Below are positions 1 to 6,822 of a stretch of 8,854 bases of DNA, in pieces (the stretch's first letter is position 1; each line of letters opens with the position of its first letter). The stretch is from Syntrophaceae bacterium (lineage in GTDB: Bacteria > Desulfobacterota > Syntrophia > Syntrophales > UBA2210). The stretch spans positions 1 to 8,854 of the forward strand of contig JAUXBI010000058.1 in assembly GCA_030619435.1 (NCBI GenBank). The letters are read 5' to 3'. Below the pieces are notes generated by a model that was not told where the DNA came from, searched no databases, and was given only the letters and a program-made list of their open reading frames with translations. A program made the position numbers and the translations under genes.

Positions 1-95
1 AATTCCCTGGTAAAGAACGTAACAATGAGATCAGATTCTCCATAGTTGATGAAGCGAAGGACGAAAGCCTGCGTCTTGAAAGACGGCCTTTTCAT
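1..95 (-). CDS. recO: DNA repair protein RecO, N-terminal fragment (cut by window edge)
   Basis: An ATG at 95-93 opens a frame that stays open to the window edge, giving 31 complete codons. The readable peptide begins MKRPSFKTQAFVLRF and continues with NYGESDLIVTFFTRE. This matches the start of the RecO N-terminal OB-fold, where a 'T.AFVLR...YGE.D.IVT..T.E' pattern is typical. RecO is the cytoplasmic recombination mediator that works with RecR (and RecF) to load RecA on SSB-coated single-stranded DNA. The start codon overlaps the mgtE stop as ATGA (95-92), so translation is probably coupled to mgtE; no clear Shine-Dalgarno is visible. The rest of the gene, including any zinc-finger region, lies outside the window. 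The identification rests on a short but characteristic stretch. Confidence 0.85.
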   Translation of the reverse strand, partial: MKRPSFKTQAFVLRFINYGESDLIVTFFTRE

Positions 96-1453
96 GTCAG
101 CAATTTCAGGAATATAGTTGCAAGACCCAGGAAGGAAAAGAATCCGAATGCGTCCGTAAAGGCGGTTACAAAGATATGGGAGCCCAGAGCGGGATCAGCC
201 TTCAGCCACTTCAGACTCAGAGGAACCAATGTCCCTATCAGTGTGCCCACGAACACATTGATTATCATGGCAAGACCAAGTACCAGCCCCAGTACAGGCA
301 TTCCCTTCCAGAGATATGCTATGACACCGATGACAACGCCTACTGCCAGACCGTTGACAATCCCCACGGTGATCTGATTGTAGAGCGCCTTCTTTGAATT
401 TTCGAAAGTGACTTCGCCGAGCGCCATTCCTCTTACGATCAGGGTAAGCGTCTGACTGCCGGCATTTCCGCCGATGGCCGCCACCACCGGCATGAAAACG
501 GCAAGCGCGATTACCATCTGTATAGTGTTTTCAAAGAATCCTATAACCAGCGCCGACGCGAGCGCCGTCAGGAGATTGAGATAGAGCCAGGGGAGTCTTT
601 TCTTTACGGATTGTACGGGTTCATTGAAAATGTTGTCATCTTCGTCAAGACCGGCTATGCGGTAGATATCCTCCGATGTTTCCTCCTCCATGACATCCAC
701 GATATCGTCTACGGTAATCCTGCCCAACAGGTGATTTTCATTATCCACGACGGGGAGAGAGACAAGGTCGTACTTTTCAAACATCCTTGCGACCTCTTCC
801 TGGTCCACATCAACATTTACGCTCGGTATAGTCTTGTCGATGGCTTCTATGGCAGGGCTGGTTCGCCTGGATGTGATCAATTTCTGGAGGGGGACGGCGC
901 CGACGAGTTTTTCGTCACTATCCACAACAAATACGTTGTATAGCCTTTCAATCTCATCTGATGCCTGCACCACGGCGTGCAGGGCATTGTTGATGGTGGC
1001 TTCCGCGTGGATAGAAACCAGCTCTGACTGCATGATACCACCGGCCGTGTCCTCTTCATATTTCAGGAGTTCCTTGAGGTCTTCCGATTCTTCAGGTTCT
1101 ATTTCCTCAAGGATGGCCTTTGCCTGATCTTCAGGCAGTTCAGCGATGACGTCCGCCGCGTCATCTGATTCCATCTCGTCGATGATTTCGGCGAGTTTTT
1201 TATCGGATATATCCTCGAGTATCTGTTCCCTCGAGATGTCACTGAGTTCGGTGATGACATCGGATGCTTTTTCCACGTCAAGGAGAGAAAACAGGTGGAT
1301 CTTTTCCTGTTCCTTGAGGTTGTCAATAAGGTCGGCAATATCGGCTGGGTGGAGTATTGAGAACAGGTCGATGATGTCAAATTCCCTGTTCAGGCTAATC
1401 CACTCCCTCAGTTGGCCGAGATGTTTTATCTCTTCTTCTCTTTGTTTTTTCAT
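92..1453 (-). CDS. mgtE: Magnesium transporter MgtE
   Basis: An MgtE-family Mg2+ channel of the inner membrane. From the ATG at 1453 it is 453 residues, the usual family length. In order it has a cytoplasmic helical MgtE N domain (about residues 20-125, with LHPADIADLI and ESDDAADVIAELP repeats), two CBS domains (about 135-260, rich in acidic residues that in the family sense cytoplasmic Mg2+), a plug helix and a C-terminal membrane domain with about five helices (about 290-453). Family hallmarks are PVVAAIGGNAGSQT (322-335) and VTAFTDAFGF (429-438), whose Asp434 should be the pore aspartate. The frame extends upstream to a GTG at 1495, but those extra 14 residues look unlike the family. Neither start has a good ribosome binding site, so the start is moderately uncertain. 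It lies 121 bases after pyrC and overlaps recO by 4 bases. No M-box-sized leader is present. Confidence 0.95.
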   Translation of the reverse strand: MKKQREEEIKHLGQLREWISLNREFDIIDLFSILHPADIADLIDNLKEQEKIHLFSLLDVEKASDVITELSDISREQILEDISDKKLAEIIDEMESDDAADVIAELPEDQAKAILEEIEPEESEDLKELLKYEEDTAGGIMQSELVSIHAEATINNALHAVVQASDEIERLYNVFVVDSDEKLVGAVPLQKLITSRRTSPAIEAIDKTIPSVNVDVDQEEVARMFEKYDLVSLPVVDNENHLLGRITVDDIVDVMEEETSEDIYRIAGLDEDDNIFNEPVQSVKKRLPWLYLNLLTALASALVIGFFENTIQMVIALAVFMPVVAAIGGNAGSQTLTLIVRGMALGEVTFENSKKALYNQITVGIVNGLAVGVVIGVIAYLWKGMPVLGLVLGLAMIINVFVGTLIGTLVPLSLKWLKADPALGSHIFVTAFTDAFGFFSFLGLATIFLKLLT

Positions 1454-1574
1454 GATAAGCACCAGTTGACAAGCTAAAATGATACTTATTACCACGTCTT
1501 AGGAACCAGGACAAGACCGAAATAGAGCCCTGTTCCCCATTGCCGGCAAGATGGGTGAGGGTGATAAAGCTGGT

Positions 1575-2873
1575 TTAAAGCTCGGAGTCTGCGTACCGGA
1601 CGTCTCCACCGACTATGGTCATTACCGCTTTCCCCTTGAGTTCCCAGCCGTTAAAGGGGCAGTTGCGTCCCTTCGAGCGGAACTTGTCTGTGTCAACTGT
1701 CCATATTTTATTCATGTCTATAACTGTGATATCGGCATCGGAACCTGTCTTCAGCGAACCCTTGGGTATTTTCAATATATTCGAGGGATTTATACTCATC
1801 TTTTCTATCAGCTGGTTTATGGTGAGAATGCCGTCATGTACCAGTTTTAAAGAAAGAGGCAATGATGTCTCCAGTCCTGTGATGCCGTTCGCGGCATACT
1901 CAAATTCCACATCCTTTTCAACTGATGAATGCGGCGCGTGATCGCTGGCAATCGTGTCGATTGTGCCGTCCCGCAGCCCCTCTTTTATGGCCTCGACATC
2001 GTCTGCGCCTCTCAGGGGCGGATACATCTTGAAGTTTGTGGAGAATCCCTTCAACGCCTCATCTGTAAGGGTAAAGTAGTGGGGGGCGGTTTCAGCCGTT
2101 ACGTTGATTCCCGCGGATCGGGCTTCTCTGACAGCCTGAACGGAACCAGCCGTACTCACATGGGCGATATGTACACGGGTCCTCGTGAAACCCGCAAGAT
2201 TTATGTCTCTTATCACCATTATGTCTTCCGCGATGCCGGGGATTCCCTGAAGACCCAATTGGGTGGATATAAACCCTTCATGCATCAGGCCGCCCGACGA
2301 CAGGCCTGTATCCTCGCAGTGCGAGATCACCGGCATATCAAAGGAATAGGCGTATTCGAGGGCGTGTCTCATCAATCCGCTGTCTGCAACCGGATTTCCA
2401 TCGTCGGAAAAGGCCACTGCGCCTGCGTTCTTAAGATCTCCGAATTCAGTAAGTATTTTTCCATCCTGTCCCTTGCTGAGCGCCGCGATGGGGTATACAT
2501 TTGCCATTGCGGCGAGGCGGGCCTGTTTGTGTATGAATTCCGTCACCGAACGATTATCATTGACAGGGTCGGTGTTCGCCATGCAGGCGATGGAGGTAAA
2601 ACCCCCGGCTACCGCGGCCTCGCTTCCCGTTCGGATGGTCTCTTTGTATTCAAAACCAGGCTCGCGCAGATGGGTATGCATGTCGATAAGACCGGGCGCG
2701 ATTATTTTGTCTTTCAGGTCGAATATTTTCAAATCATTCCCGGAATCCGATTCCGGAAGAGGGATATCCTTTTTCATCATGGATATCTTTCCGTCTTGTA
2801 TCAGGATATCCGTAATCGTATCTATGTTTTGCGAAGGATCTATAACCCTTCCGCCCTTGAGTAACAGCTTCAT
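1575..2873 (-). CDS. pyrC: Dihydroorotase, class I (PyrC)
   Basis: A cytoplasmic zinc amidohydrolase that cyclises N-carbamoyl-aspartate to dihydroorotate, step 3 of UMP synthesis. It is 432 residues, normal for the class I type usually paired with aspartate transcarbamylase. Visible metal and active-site motifs are [10 protein letters not shown] (His66, His68), FSDDG (Asp157/158), SHCED (His185), HIAHVS (His238) and SDHAPH (Asp311). All expected ligands are therefore present, so the protein should be an active enzyme and not one of the inactive structural homologues that accompany some ATCases. It starts at an ATG that overlaps the pyrB stop as ATGA, with a strong AGGAGG seven bases upstream, which indicates translational coupling and a fixed start. 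The C-terminal region contains the [10 protein letters not shown] motif common in amidohydrolases. Confidence 0.97.
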   Translation of the reverse strand: MKLLLKGGRVIDPSQNIDTITDILIQDGKISMMKKDIPLPESDSGNDLKIFDLKDKIIAPGLIDMHTHLREPGFEYKETIRTGSEAAVAGGFTSIACMANTDPVNDNRSVTEFIHKQARLAAMANVYPIAALSKGQDGKILTEFGDLKNAGAVAFSDDGNPVADSGLMRHALEYAYSFDMPVISHCEDTGLSSGGLMHEGFISTQLGLQGIPGIAEDIMVIRDINLAGFTRTRVHIAHVSTAGSVQAVREARSAGINVTAETAPHYFTLTDEALKGFSTNFKMYPPLRGADDVEAIKEGLRDGTIDTIASDHAPHSSVEKDVEFEYAANGITGLETSLPLSLKLVHDGILTINQLIEKMSINPSNILKIPKGSLKTGSDADITVIDMNKIWTVDTDKFRSKGRNCPFNGWELKGKAVMTIVGGDVRYADSEL

Positions 2874-3793
2874 TTTTTGCCTCCTGACAAAAGATATAGA
2901 AGGGCCATCCTTACGGCAACACCATTTGTAACCTGTTCAAGGATAACGGAATAAGGGCCGTCGGCTATTTCCGGAGTGATTTCGACTCCCCTGTTTATCG
3001 GTCCCGGGTGCATGACGATCACATCGTTCTTTGCCAGTTTGATATTGTCCCTGTTCAGAGAAAAATGGTTCGCGTATTCGCGAAGAGAAGGGAAGAGGTC
3101 TCTTTTCTGTCTCTCAAGCTGCATGCGGAGCATCATAACAACATCCGCGTCTTTTATGGCATCTTCCATATTGTAATAAACCGAGACACCCATCTGATCT
3201 ATATCCCTCGGTATCATCATTGCCGGTCCGCATATTGCTACATCCGCACCCATTTTCGTGAGGCCGTATATATTGGAACGCGCCACCCTGCTGTGCGCTA
3301 TATCGCCGACTATGGCAATTTTGAGACCTTCCATAGTGCCTTTTTTCTCTCTTATTGTGAGCATGTCAAGAAGAGCCTGAGTGGGGTGTTCGTGTGCCCC
3401 GTCCCCCGCGTTGATGATGGATTGTTCCAACAGACCGGCGAGGATGTGTGCCGCACCGGCGGCGCTGTGACGAATTATTATGATATCCGGGTTCATGGAT
3501 TCCAGGTTCCTTGCGGTATCAATGAGCGTTTCCCCTTTCACCACGCTGCTTGAGGATGCCGAGATATTTATAGTGTCCGCGCTCAGTCTTTTTGCCGCGA
3601 TTTCAAAGGATGTTCTTGTTCTGGTGCTTGCCTCGAAGAAGAGGGTGATGACCGTCTTTCCTCTGAGAGTTGGAACCTTTTTGATTTTTCTGGTCGATAT
3701 CTCCTTAAAGGATTCCGCGGTATCAAGTATAAAATCGATCTCCTCCCTTGAAAGATCTATTATCCCCAGCATATCTTTTCTTGATAAGTTCAT
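2870..3793 (-). CDS. pyrB: Aspartate carbamoyltransferase catalytic subunit (PyrB)
   Basis: Catalyses carbamoyl phosphate plus L-aspartate to N-carbamoyl-aspartate, the committed step of pyrimidine synthesis. From the ATG at 3793 it has 307 residues, the family norm. Carbamoyl-phosphate binding motif STRTRTSFE is at 56-64, VVKGET with the mobile-loop Lys86 at 84-89, HPTQALLD at 136-143, and the aspartate-side HPGPINRG at 262-269. The frame extends to a GTG at 3838, but the 15 extra residues are not family-like, and a GGAGG lies between that GTG and the ATG at 3793 (12 bases before it, slightly long). No pyrI regulatory subunit follows. With pyrC directly coupled and pyrR upstream, it probably works as a complex with dihydroorotase and is controlled transcriptionally by PyrR; this is inference from context. 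Confidence 0.96.
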   Translation of the reverse strand: MNLSRKDMLGIIDLSREEIDFILDTAESFKEISTRKIKKVPTLRGKTVITLFFEASTRTRTSFEIAAKRLSADTINISASSSSVVKGETLIDTARNLESMNPDIIIIRHSAAGAAHILAGLLEQSIINAGDGAHEHPTQALLDMLTIREKKGTMEGLKIAIVGDIAHSRVARSNIYGLTKMGADVAICGPAMMIPRDIDQMGVSVYYNMEDAIKDADVVMMLRMQLERQKRDLFPSLREYANHFSLNRDNIKLAKNDVIVMHPGPINRGVEITPEIADGPYSVILEQVTNGVAVRMALLYLLSGGKK

Positions 3794-3865
3794 AATATTT
3801 TGCAACCTCCAGCCGGATATTGATAAAACCGCCTGCACACCAATGCAGATATCTGCTGCTTTATG

Positions 3866-4402
3866 TTAACTCTCTTCGATCACAACCTCGTCTGTATTTC
3901 TGTTGTCTGTGAGATTAACGTTGACATTCTCCCATAGAGATGAGGGGAGGGTTTCACCTATAAAATCGGCCCTGATTGGGAGTTCCCTGTGCCCCCTGTC
4001 GATGAGGACCGCGAGCTGTATCAGTTCGGGTCTTCCGAAGTCCATAAGCGCGTCCATGGCAGCTCTTATAGTCCTGCCGGTAAAGAGGACATCATCTACA
4101 AGGATAACTTTCTTGTGATCAAGGGGGAAGGGAATATACGTTTTTTCAATCTCCGGTCTCTTGCCTGTCGTCAGCACATCATCCCGGTAGAGTGTTATAT
4201 CAAGCATTCCGGACAGGATATCGGTCCCCTCAATGGCGGATATCTTTTCGCGGAGTCTCTCCGCCAGGAATATCCCACCTTTTCTTATGCCGATGATGAT
4301 AAGATTGTCAGTACCCTTATTCCTCTCTAATATTTCGTAGGCAATTCTTGTAAGAGACCTTTCAATCTCCTCCGCGTCCATAACCACTTTTTTCTTTTTC
4401 AT
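3866..4402 (-). CDS. pyrR: Bifunctional pyr operon regulator / uracil phosphoribosyltransferase PyrR
   Basis: A 178-residue type I phosphoribosyltransferase-fold protein of normal PyrR length. The PRPP-binding loop VILVDDVLFTGRT is at 99-111. PyrR-typical stretches are GIRKGGIFLAERL (38-50), LDITLYRDD (67-75) and IDRGHRELPIRADFIG (134-149). In Bacillus, PyrR binds pyr leader RNA when UMP is high and promotes termination, and it also has weak uracil phosphoribosyltransferase activity. The ATG at 4402 has AAGGAA eight bases upstream. It is the first gene after the 4403-4657 gap, which contains a promoter and an intrinsic terminator, consistent with attenuation of pyrR-pyrB-pyrC. A 72-base gap separates it from pyrB. 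Whether this protein regulates through RNA or only salvages uracil cannot be told from sequence alone. Confidence 0.95.
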   Translation of the reverse strand: MKKKKVVMDAEEIERSLTRIAYEILERNKGTDNLIIIGIRKGGIFLAERLREKISAIEGTDILSGMLDITLYRDDVLTTGKRPEIEKTYIPFPLDHKKVILVDDVLFTGRTIRAAMDALMDFGRPELIQLAVLIDRGHRELPIRADFIGETLPSSLWENVNVNLTDNRNTDEVVIEES

Positions 4403-4457
4403 CTTTATTATTCCTTAATTTGTTATCCGGAAAGAATGCCACTTCCAAAATTTGTCT

Positions 4458-4488
4458 AAAAAAAAGCCTTCCCACAAAGTGAGAAGGC
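4458..4488 (-). terminator. Intrinsic terminator in pyrR leader (candidate attenuator)
   Basis: On the minus strand, GCCTTCTCAC / TTT / GTGGGAAGGC forms a 10-bp stem (one T-G pair) with a three-base loop, followed at once by eight T residues. This is a textbook Rho-independent terminator pointing toward pyrR, whose ATG is about 55 bases further on. It lies downstream of the candidate promoter at 4573-4601, so it would stop transcripts before pyrR and is best read as an attenuator for the pyr genes. It could instead be a terminator for read-through from lepB. I did not find a convincing competing antiterminator helix. Confidence 0.85.
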
Positions 4489-4548
4489 CATTTAATACCC
4501 TTTTTCGGCGAAGCATTCGAGAAGCATCGGAAACCCCTTTTAGCTGAT

Positions 4549-4660
4549 TCATGTGTCCAGTAAACTTGGCTACAGATACCAGCGTTTGTTCTTTGTGTCA
4601 AGGTGTTATTGGACACTGGACACTTGATAGTGTCATCATTTCATTTCTGGATAGACACTA
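4549..4660. repeat. Cluster of GTGTC/GACAC words with a long-spaced inverted repeat around the pyrR promoter
   Basis: The plus strand has TCATGTGTCCAGT at 4549-4561, and its near-exact inverse (12 of 13) lies at 4615-4627. The core arms GTGTCCAGT (4553-4561) and ACTGGACAC (4615-4623) are perfect and flank the candidate promoter. Further copies of the word occur at 4595-4599, 4611-4615 (within GGACAC) and 4630-4634, and at 4654-4658, where TAGTGTC (4628-4634) and GACACTA (4654-4660) form a second inverted repeat reaching the lepB stop codon. This could be a repressor operator array, a degenerate miniature repeat element, or chance. I do not recognise a named family. Confidence 0.45.
4573..4601 (-). 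promoter_or_regulatory. Candidate sigma-70 promoter for pyrR-pyrB-pyrC
   Basis: On the minus strand a perfect -35 box TTGACA (4601-4596) is followed by a 17-base spacer and TATCTG (4578-4573). The -10 box is poor (three of six), but a TG dinucleotide sits one base upstream of it, as in extended -10 promoters. Transcription would begin near 4566, leaving a leader of roughly 160 bases that includes the terminator at 4458-4488. It lies in the only gap of more than 130 bases in the window. Confidence 0.5.
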
Positions 4661-5272
4661 ATGAAGTATGCTGCCCATCCTGCTCCATCTGACATCTTTA
4701 TTATTTTTGTCCCATGACCAGTATATGATAAATGCCTTGCCCAGAATATCCTTCAGGTCTACAAATCCCCAGAACCTGCTGTCATAGCTCTGATCTCTGT
4801 TGTCCCCCATAACAAATATATGTCCGGCTGGAACTGTGACCGGGCCGAAATTATCGCGTGGCTGTACCGAGGCCGGGAAGAGTATTCTGTCGGTATAAAT
4901 CCCATAACCGTCGTTGTAGGGAGAACCATTCAAGTATATCTTCTTATCTTTTATTTCGACAGTATCTCCCGCTATACCTACCACTCTCTTTATAAAATCT
5001 TTTGTCCTGTCCACCGGATATATAAAAACAACGATGTCTCCCCTTTGGGGATCATTTATCGATATCAGGGTTTTTTTTGTAAAAGGTATCTTTATTCCGT
5101 AGGTGAATTTATTGACGAGCAGGTGATCTCCTATCTTAAGAGTCGGTTTCATTGAACCGGAGGGTATCTTGAATGCCTGCACAACAAAAGTCCTGATAAA
5201 AAGAGCTATGAGGATAGCTATTATTATTGCTTCTGAATATTCCCTGATCACGGTTTTTCTATTTTTGCTCAC
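4658..5272 (-). CDS. lepB: Signal peptidase I (LepB)
   Basis: An inner-membrane serine protease that cleaves signal peptides from exported preproteins on the periplasmic side. It has 204 residues, typical of the short forms with one N-terminal anchor (hydrophobic about 14-33). The S26 motifs are all present: IPSGSMKPTL with catalytic Ser40, DFIKRVVG with general base Lys95, and box E VMGDNRDQSYDSRFWG. The C-terminus, YWSWD...VRWSRMGSILH, is family-like. The start is GTG at 5272, with only a weak GGGAAC upstream; a second in-frame GTG follows seven codons later. Position after yajC-secD-secF links translocation and processing. There are 77 bases between it and the DUF456 gene, containing a small 7-bp AT-rich hairpin (5301-5317) but no strong terminator. 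Confidence 0.96.
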   Translation of the reverse strand: MSKNRKTVIREYSEAIIIAILIALFIRTFVVQAFKIPSGSMKPTLKIGDHLLVNKFTYGIKIPFTKKTLISINDPQRGDIVVFIYPVDRTKDFIKRVVGIAGDTVEIKDKKIYLNGSPYNDGYGIYTDRILFPASVQPRDNFGPVTVPAGHIFVMGDNRDQSYDSRFWGFVDLKDILGKAFIIYWSWDKNNKDVRWSRMGSILH

Positions 5273-5349
5273 GATAATGTTCCCGACAGTTTCTTTGAGT
5301 CTTTATTTACAATAAAGGATTAGTTATTAGAGGATTAAAGCTCTATCCC

Positions 5350-5862
5350 TCACGAATATATCGCTGACATCGCTATCACCGCCATCACAATGGCGAGAGA
5401 TCCTTTGACCAATATACCGGCAATTCTCCCTATCAGCGCGCCGTATCCCGCTCTAACCGCCGATTTTAACTTTTTCTGTTCCAGATATTCTCCGAGGAAC
5501 GCTCCGGCAAAGCCCCCGAGAAAAACTCCGATTATGGCGCCCAATCCGAGCAGAACAGGAGCCATCATGATTGCCCCGATGATTCCCCCAATGATAGATA
5601 ATGCCACGCTTTTCTTTGATGAACCATACCTCCTGGCGCCCGCGATTCCCAGGAGGAAATCTATAGTTTCCGCCAGTAATGAAATAAAGACAAGCGCGAT
5701 AATTATCTTAAAACCAATCTTCTCGAATCCGGTTATCCATGAGTAGACAACAACATCTCCGAGAATCAGAAAAGTTCCCGGAAAGCCGAATATGATGGAA
5801 AAGATTCCAACGAGCAATATGACAACGAATATTGTCAACCCGGCCGCTTCCAAGAGAGGCAA
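5350..5862 (-). CDS. DUF456 family small membrane protein (TTG start)
   Basis: An integral inner-membrane protein of unknown function. It is hydrophobic throughout, with about three or four membrane segments (about 8-40, 50-72, 88-125, 140-168) and glycine-zipper stretches such as GGIIGAIM and LGGFAGAFLGEYLE. FGFPGTFLI, an acidic AETIDF and GARRYGSSKKS are the recognisable DUF456 pattern. I chose TTG at 5862, giving 170 residues (the family is about 160). It lies one base after the secF stop (5866-5864) and has an AGGGGG seven bases upstream. The frame is open upstream to an ATG at 5928, but that would overlap secF by 65 bases and add a basic, non-family N-terminus. Tight coupling to secF suggests a role linked to export or membrane biogenesis; that is inference only. 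Confidence 0.85.
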   Translation of the reverse strand: MPLLEAAGLTIFVVILLVGIFSIIFGFPGTFLILGDVVVYSWITGFEKIGFKIIIALVFISLLAETIDFLLGIAGARRYGSSKKSVALSIIGGIIGAIMMAPVLLGLGAIIGVFLGGFAGAFLGEYLEQKKLKSAVRAGYGALIGRIAGILVKGSLAIVMAVIAMSAIYS

Positions 5863-5863
5863 A

Positions 5864-6784
5864 TTATTTCCCCCTCTTTTCCTTCGAAGGACTGATGGAT
5901 TCCCAGACCAGGATAGTGGGACTGGCAATAAATATGGAGGAATAGGTACCTACCAGTATCCCTACCAGCATGGCAAAGGCAAAATCGTGAATGACCGCTC
6001 CGCCGAGGAAAAACAGGGCAAGCACAACAAGCAGAGTTGTCACTGATGTAAGCACCGTCCTGCTCAGCACCTGGTTTATGCTTGAATTTACGATATCTTT
6101 GAGCGATTGTTTTCGTAGACCCTTTATATTTTCCCTTATTCTGTCATACACAACTATAGTATCATTGAGAGAATAACCTATGATCGCCAGCAGAGCCGCG
6201 ATTATAGGGAGCGTGAACTCCTTGTCCAAGAGAGAAAGGACTCCGACGGTGATGATGACATCATGGATGAGGGCTATGACTGCCCCGACGGCATAGCGCA
6301 GTTCAAATCTCCAGGTAACATAAATCAGTATTCCCAATACTGCGTAAAACATGGCCAGCATACCTTTTTCTCTCAAGTCCTTGCCCACCTTCGGTCCTAC
6401 GACTTCAACCCTTCTTATCTCAAAATCTCCCTTGTTGTAGGAAGAATTCAGAGCCTCTTCAATTTTGCTGGACAGTCCCTTGAGAGCGGAGCTGGATTTT
6501 TCTGTCTTGATCAGGAACTCGTTGTTATCATGATATCCGAAACGCTGGATGACGCTGTTTCCGAGACCGATGGTTTTTAGGGAATCCCTTATTCTCTCCA
6601 CACTTGTTTCCTGGGAAAATTTTATCTGTACCAGCGTCCCTCCGGCGAAGTCTATACCCAGATTGGGTCCGCCGTGCAACAACAGGGATAATATGCTTAT
6701 GATTATCGCAAACAGTGAAACTGCGAAAGTAATCTTCATCTTTCCGACAAGATCAATATTTATTCCGGGCTTTATAATTTCCAT
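5864..6784 (-). CDS. secF: Protein translocase subunit SecF
   Basis: An inner-membrane RND-type subunit that partners SecD to use the proton gradient in late stages of Sec export. It has 306 residues from the ATG at 6784. TM1 (about 18-36) is followed by the family signature GIDFAGGT (43-50), a small periplasmic P1 domain (about 50-135) and five further membrane helices. YSLNDTIVVYDRIREN (204-219) carries Asp208, in the position of the conserved proton-pathway aspartate. Another ATG lies two codons upstream (6790), but GGAG is immediately next to it, whereas the same GGAG sits six bases before the ATG at 6784, so I prefer the latter. It is separate from secD, not fused, with 38 bases between them. 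Confidence 0.96.
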   Translation of the reverse strand: MEIIKPGINIDLVGKMKITFAVSLFAIIISILSLLLHGGPNLGIDFAGGTLVQIKFSQETSVERIRDSLKTIGLGNSVIQRFGYHDNNEFLIKTEKSSSALKGLSSKIEEALNSSYNKGDFEIRRVEVVGPKVGKDLREKGMLAMFYAVLGILIYVTWRFELRYAVGAVIALIHDVIITVGVLSLLDKEFTLPIIAALLAIIGYSLNDTIVVYDRIRENIKGLRKQSLKDIVNSSINQVLSRTVLTSVTTLLVVLALFFLGGAVIHDFAFAMLVGILVGTYSSIFIASPTILVWESISPSKEKRGK

Positions 6785-6822
6785 CAACATCTCCGTTCCA
6801 GTCTGGATTCTTTATTTTTTTG

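Noticed and set aside
1521..1549. Possible mgtE promoter, TTGCCG / 17 / TCTATT on the minus strand
   Set aside because: Both boxes match only four of six positions and nothing else supports it, so it is too weak to list.
1454..1574. M-box type Mg2+ riboswitch before mgtE
   Set aside because: The gap is only 121 bases, too short for the usual M-box plus expression platform, and I see no terminator hairpin in it.
1929..2864. 311-codon plus-strand open frame opposite pyrC
   Set aside because: It is antisense to a clear, fully conserved pyrC, has unlikely composition and no start signal. It is a shadow of the codon pattern of the real gene, as are the other plus-strand frames.
3794..3838. GTG start for pyrB at 3838
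   Set aside because: The added residues are not family-like, and the family-length protein starts at the ATG at 3793 downstream of a GGAGG.
4362..4616. 84-codon minus-strand open frame upstream of and overlapping pyrR
   Set aside because: It runs through the promoter candidate and the terminator hairpin, overlaps pyrR in another frame, has no Shine-Dalgarno and looks like no known protein.
4628..4660. Hairpin TAGTGTC...GACACTA at the lepB stop as a terminator
   Set aside because: The stem is only 7 bp with a 19-base loop and no T-run follows. It is treated as part of the GTGTC cluster instead.
5301..5317. CTTTATT-TAC-AATAAAG hairpin between the DUF456 gene and lepB
   Set aside because: It is a short A/T-only-like stem without a T-run, compatible with chance, and not a credible terminator.
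5863..5928. Upstream extension of the DUF456 gene to an ATG at 5928
   Set aside because: It would overlap secF by 65 bases and add a basic segment unlike the family. The TTG at 5862 has a good ribosome binding site.
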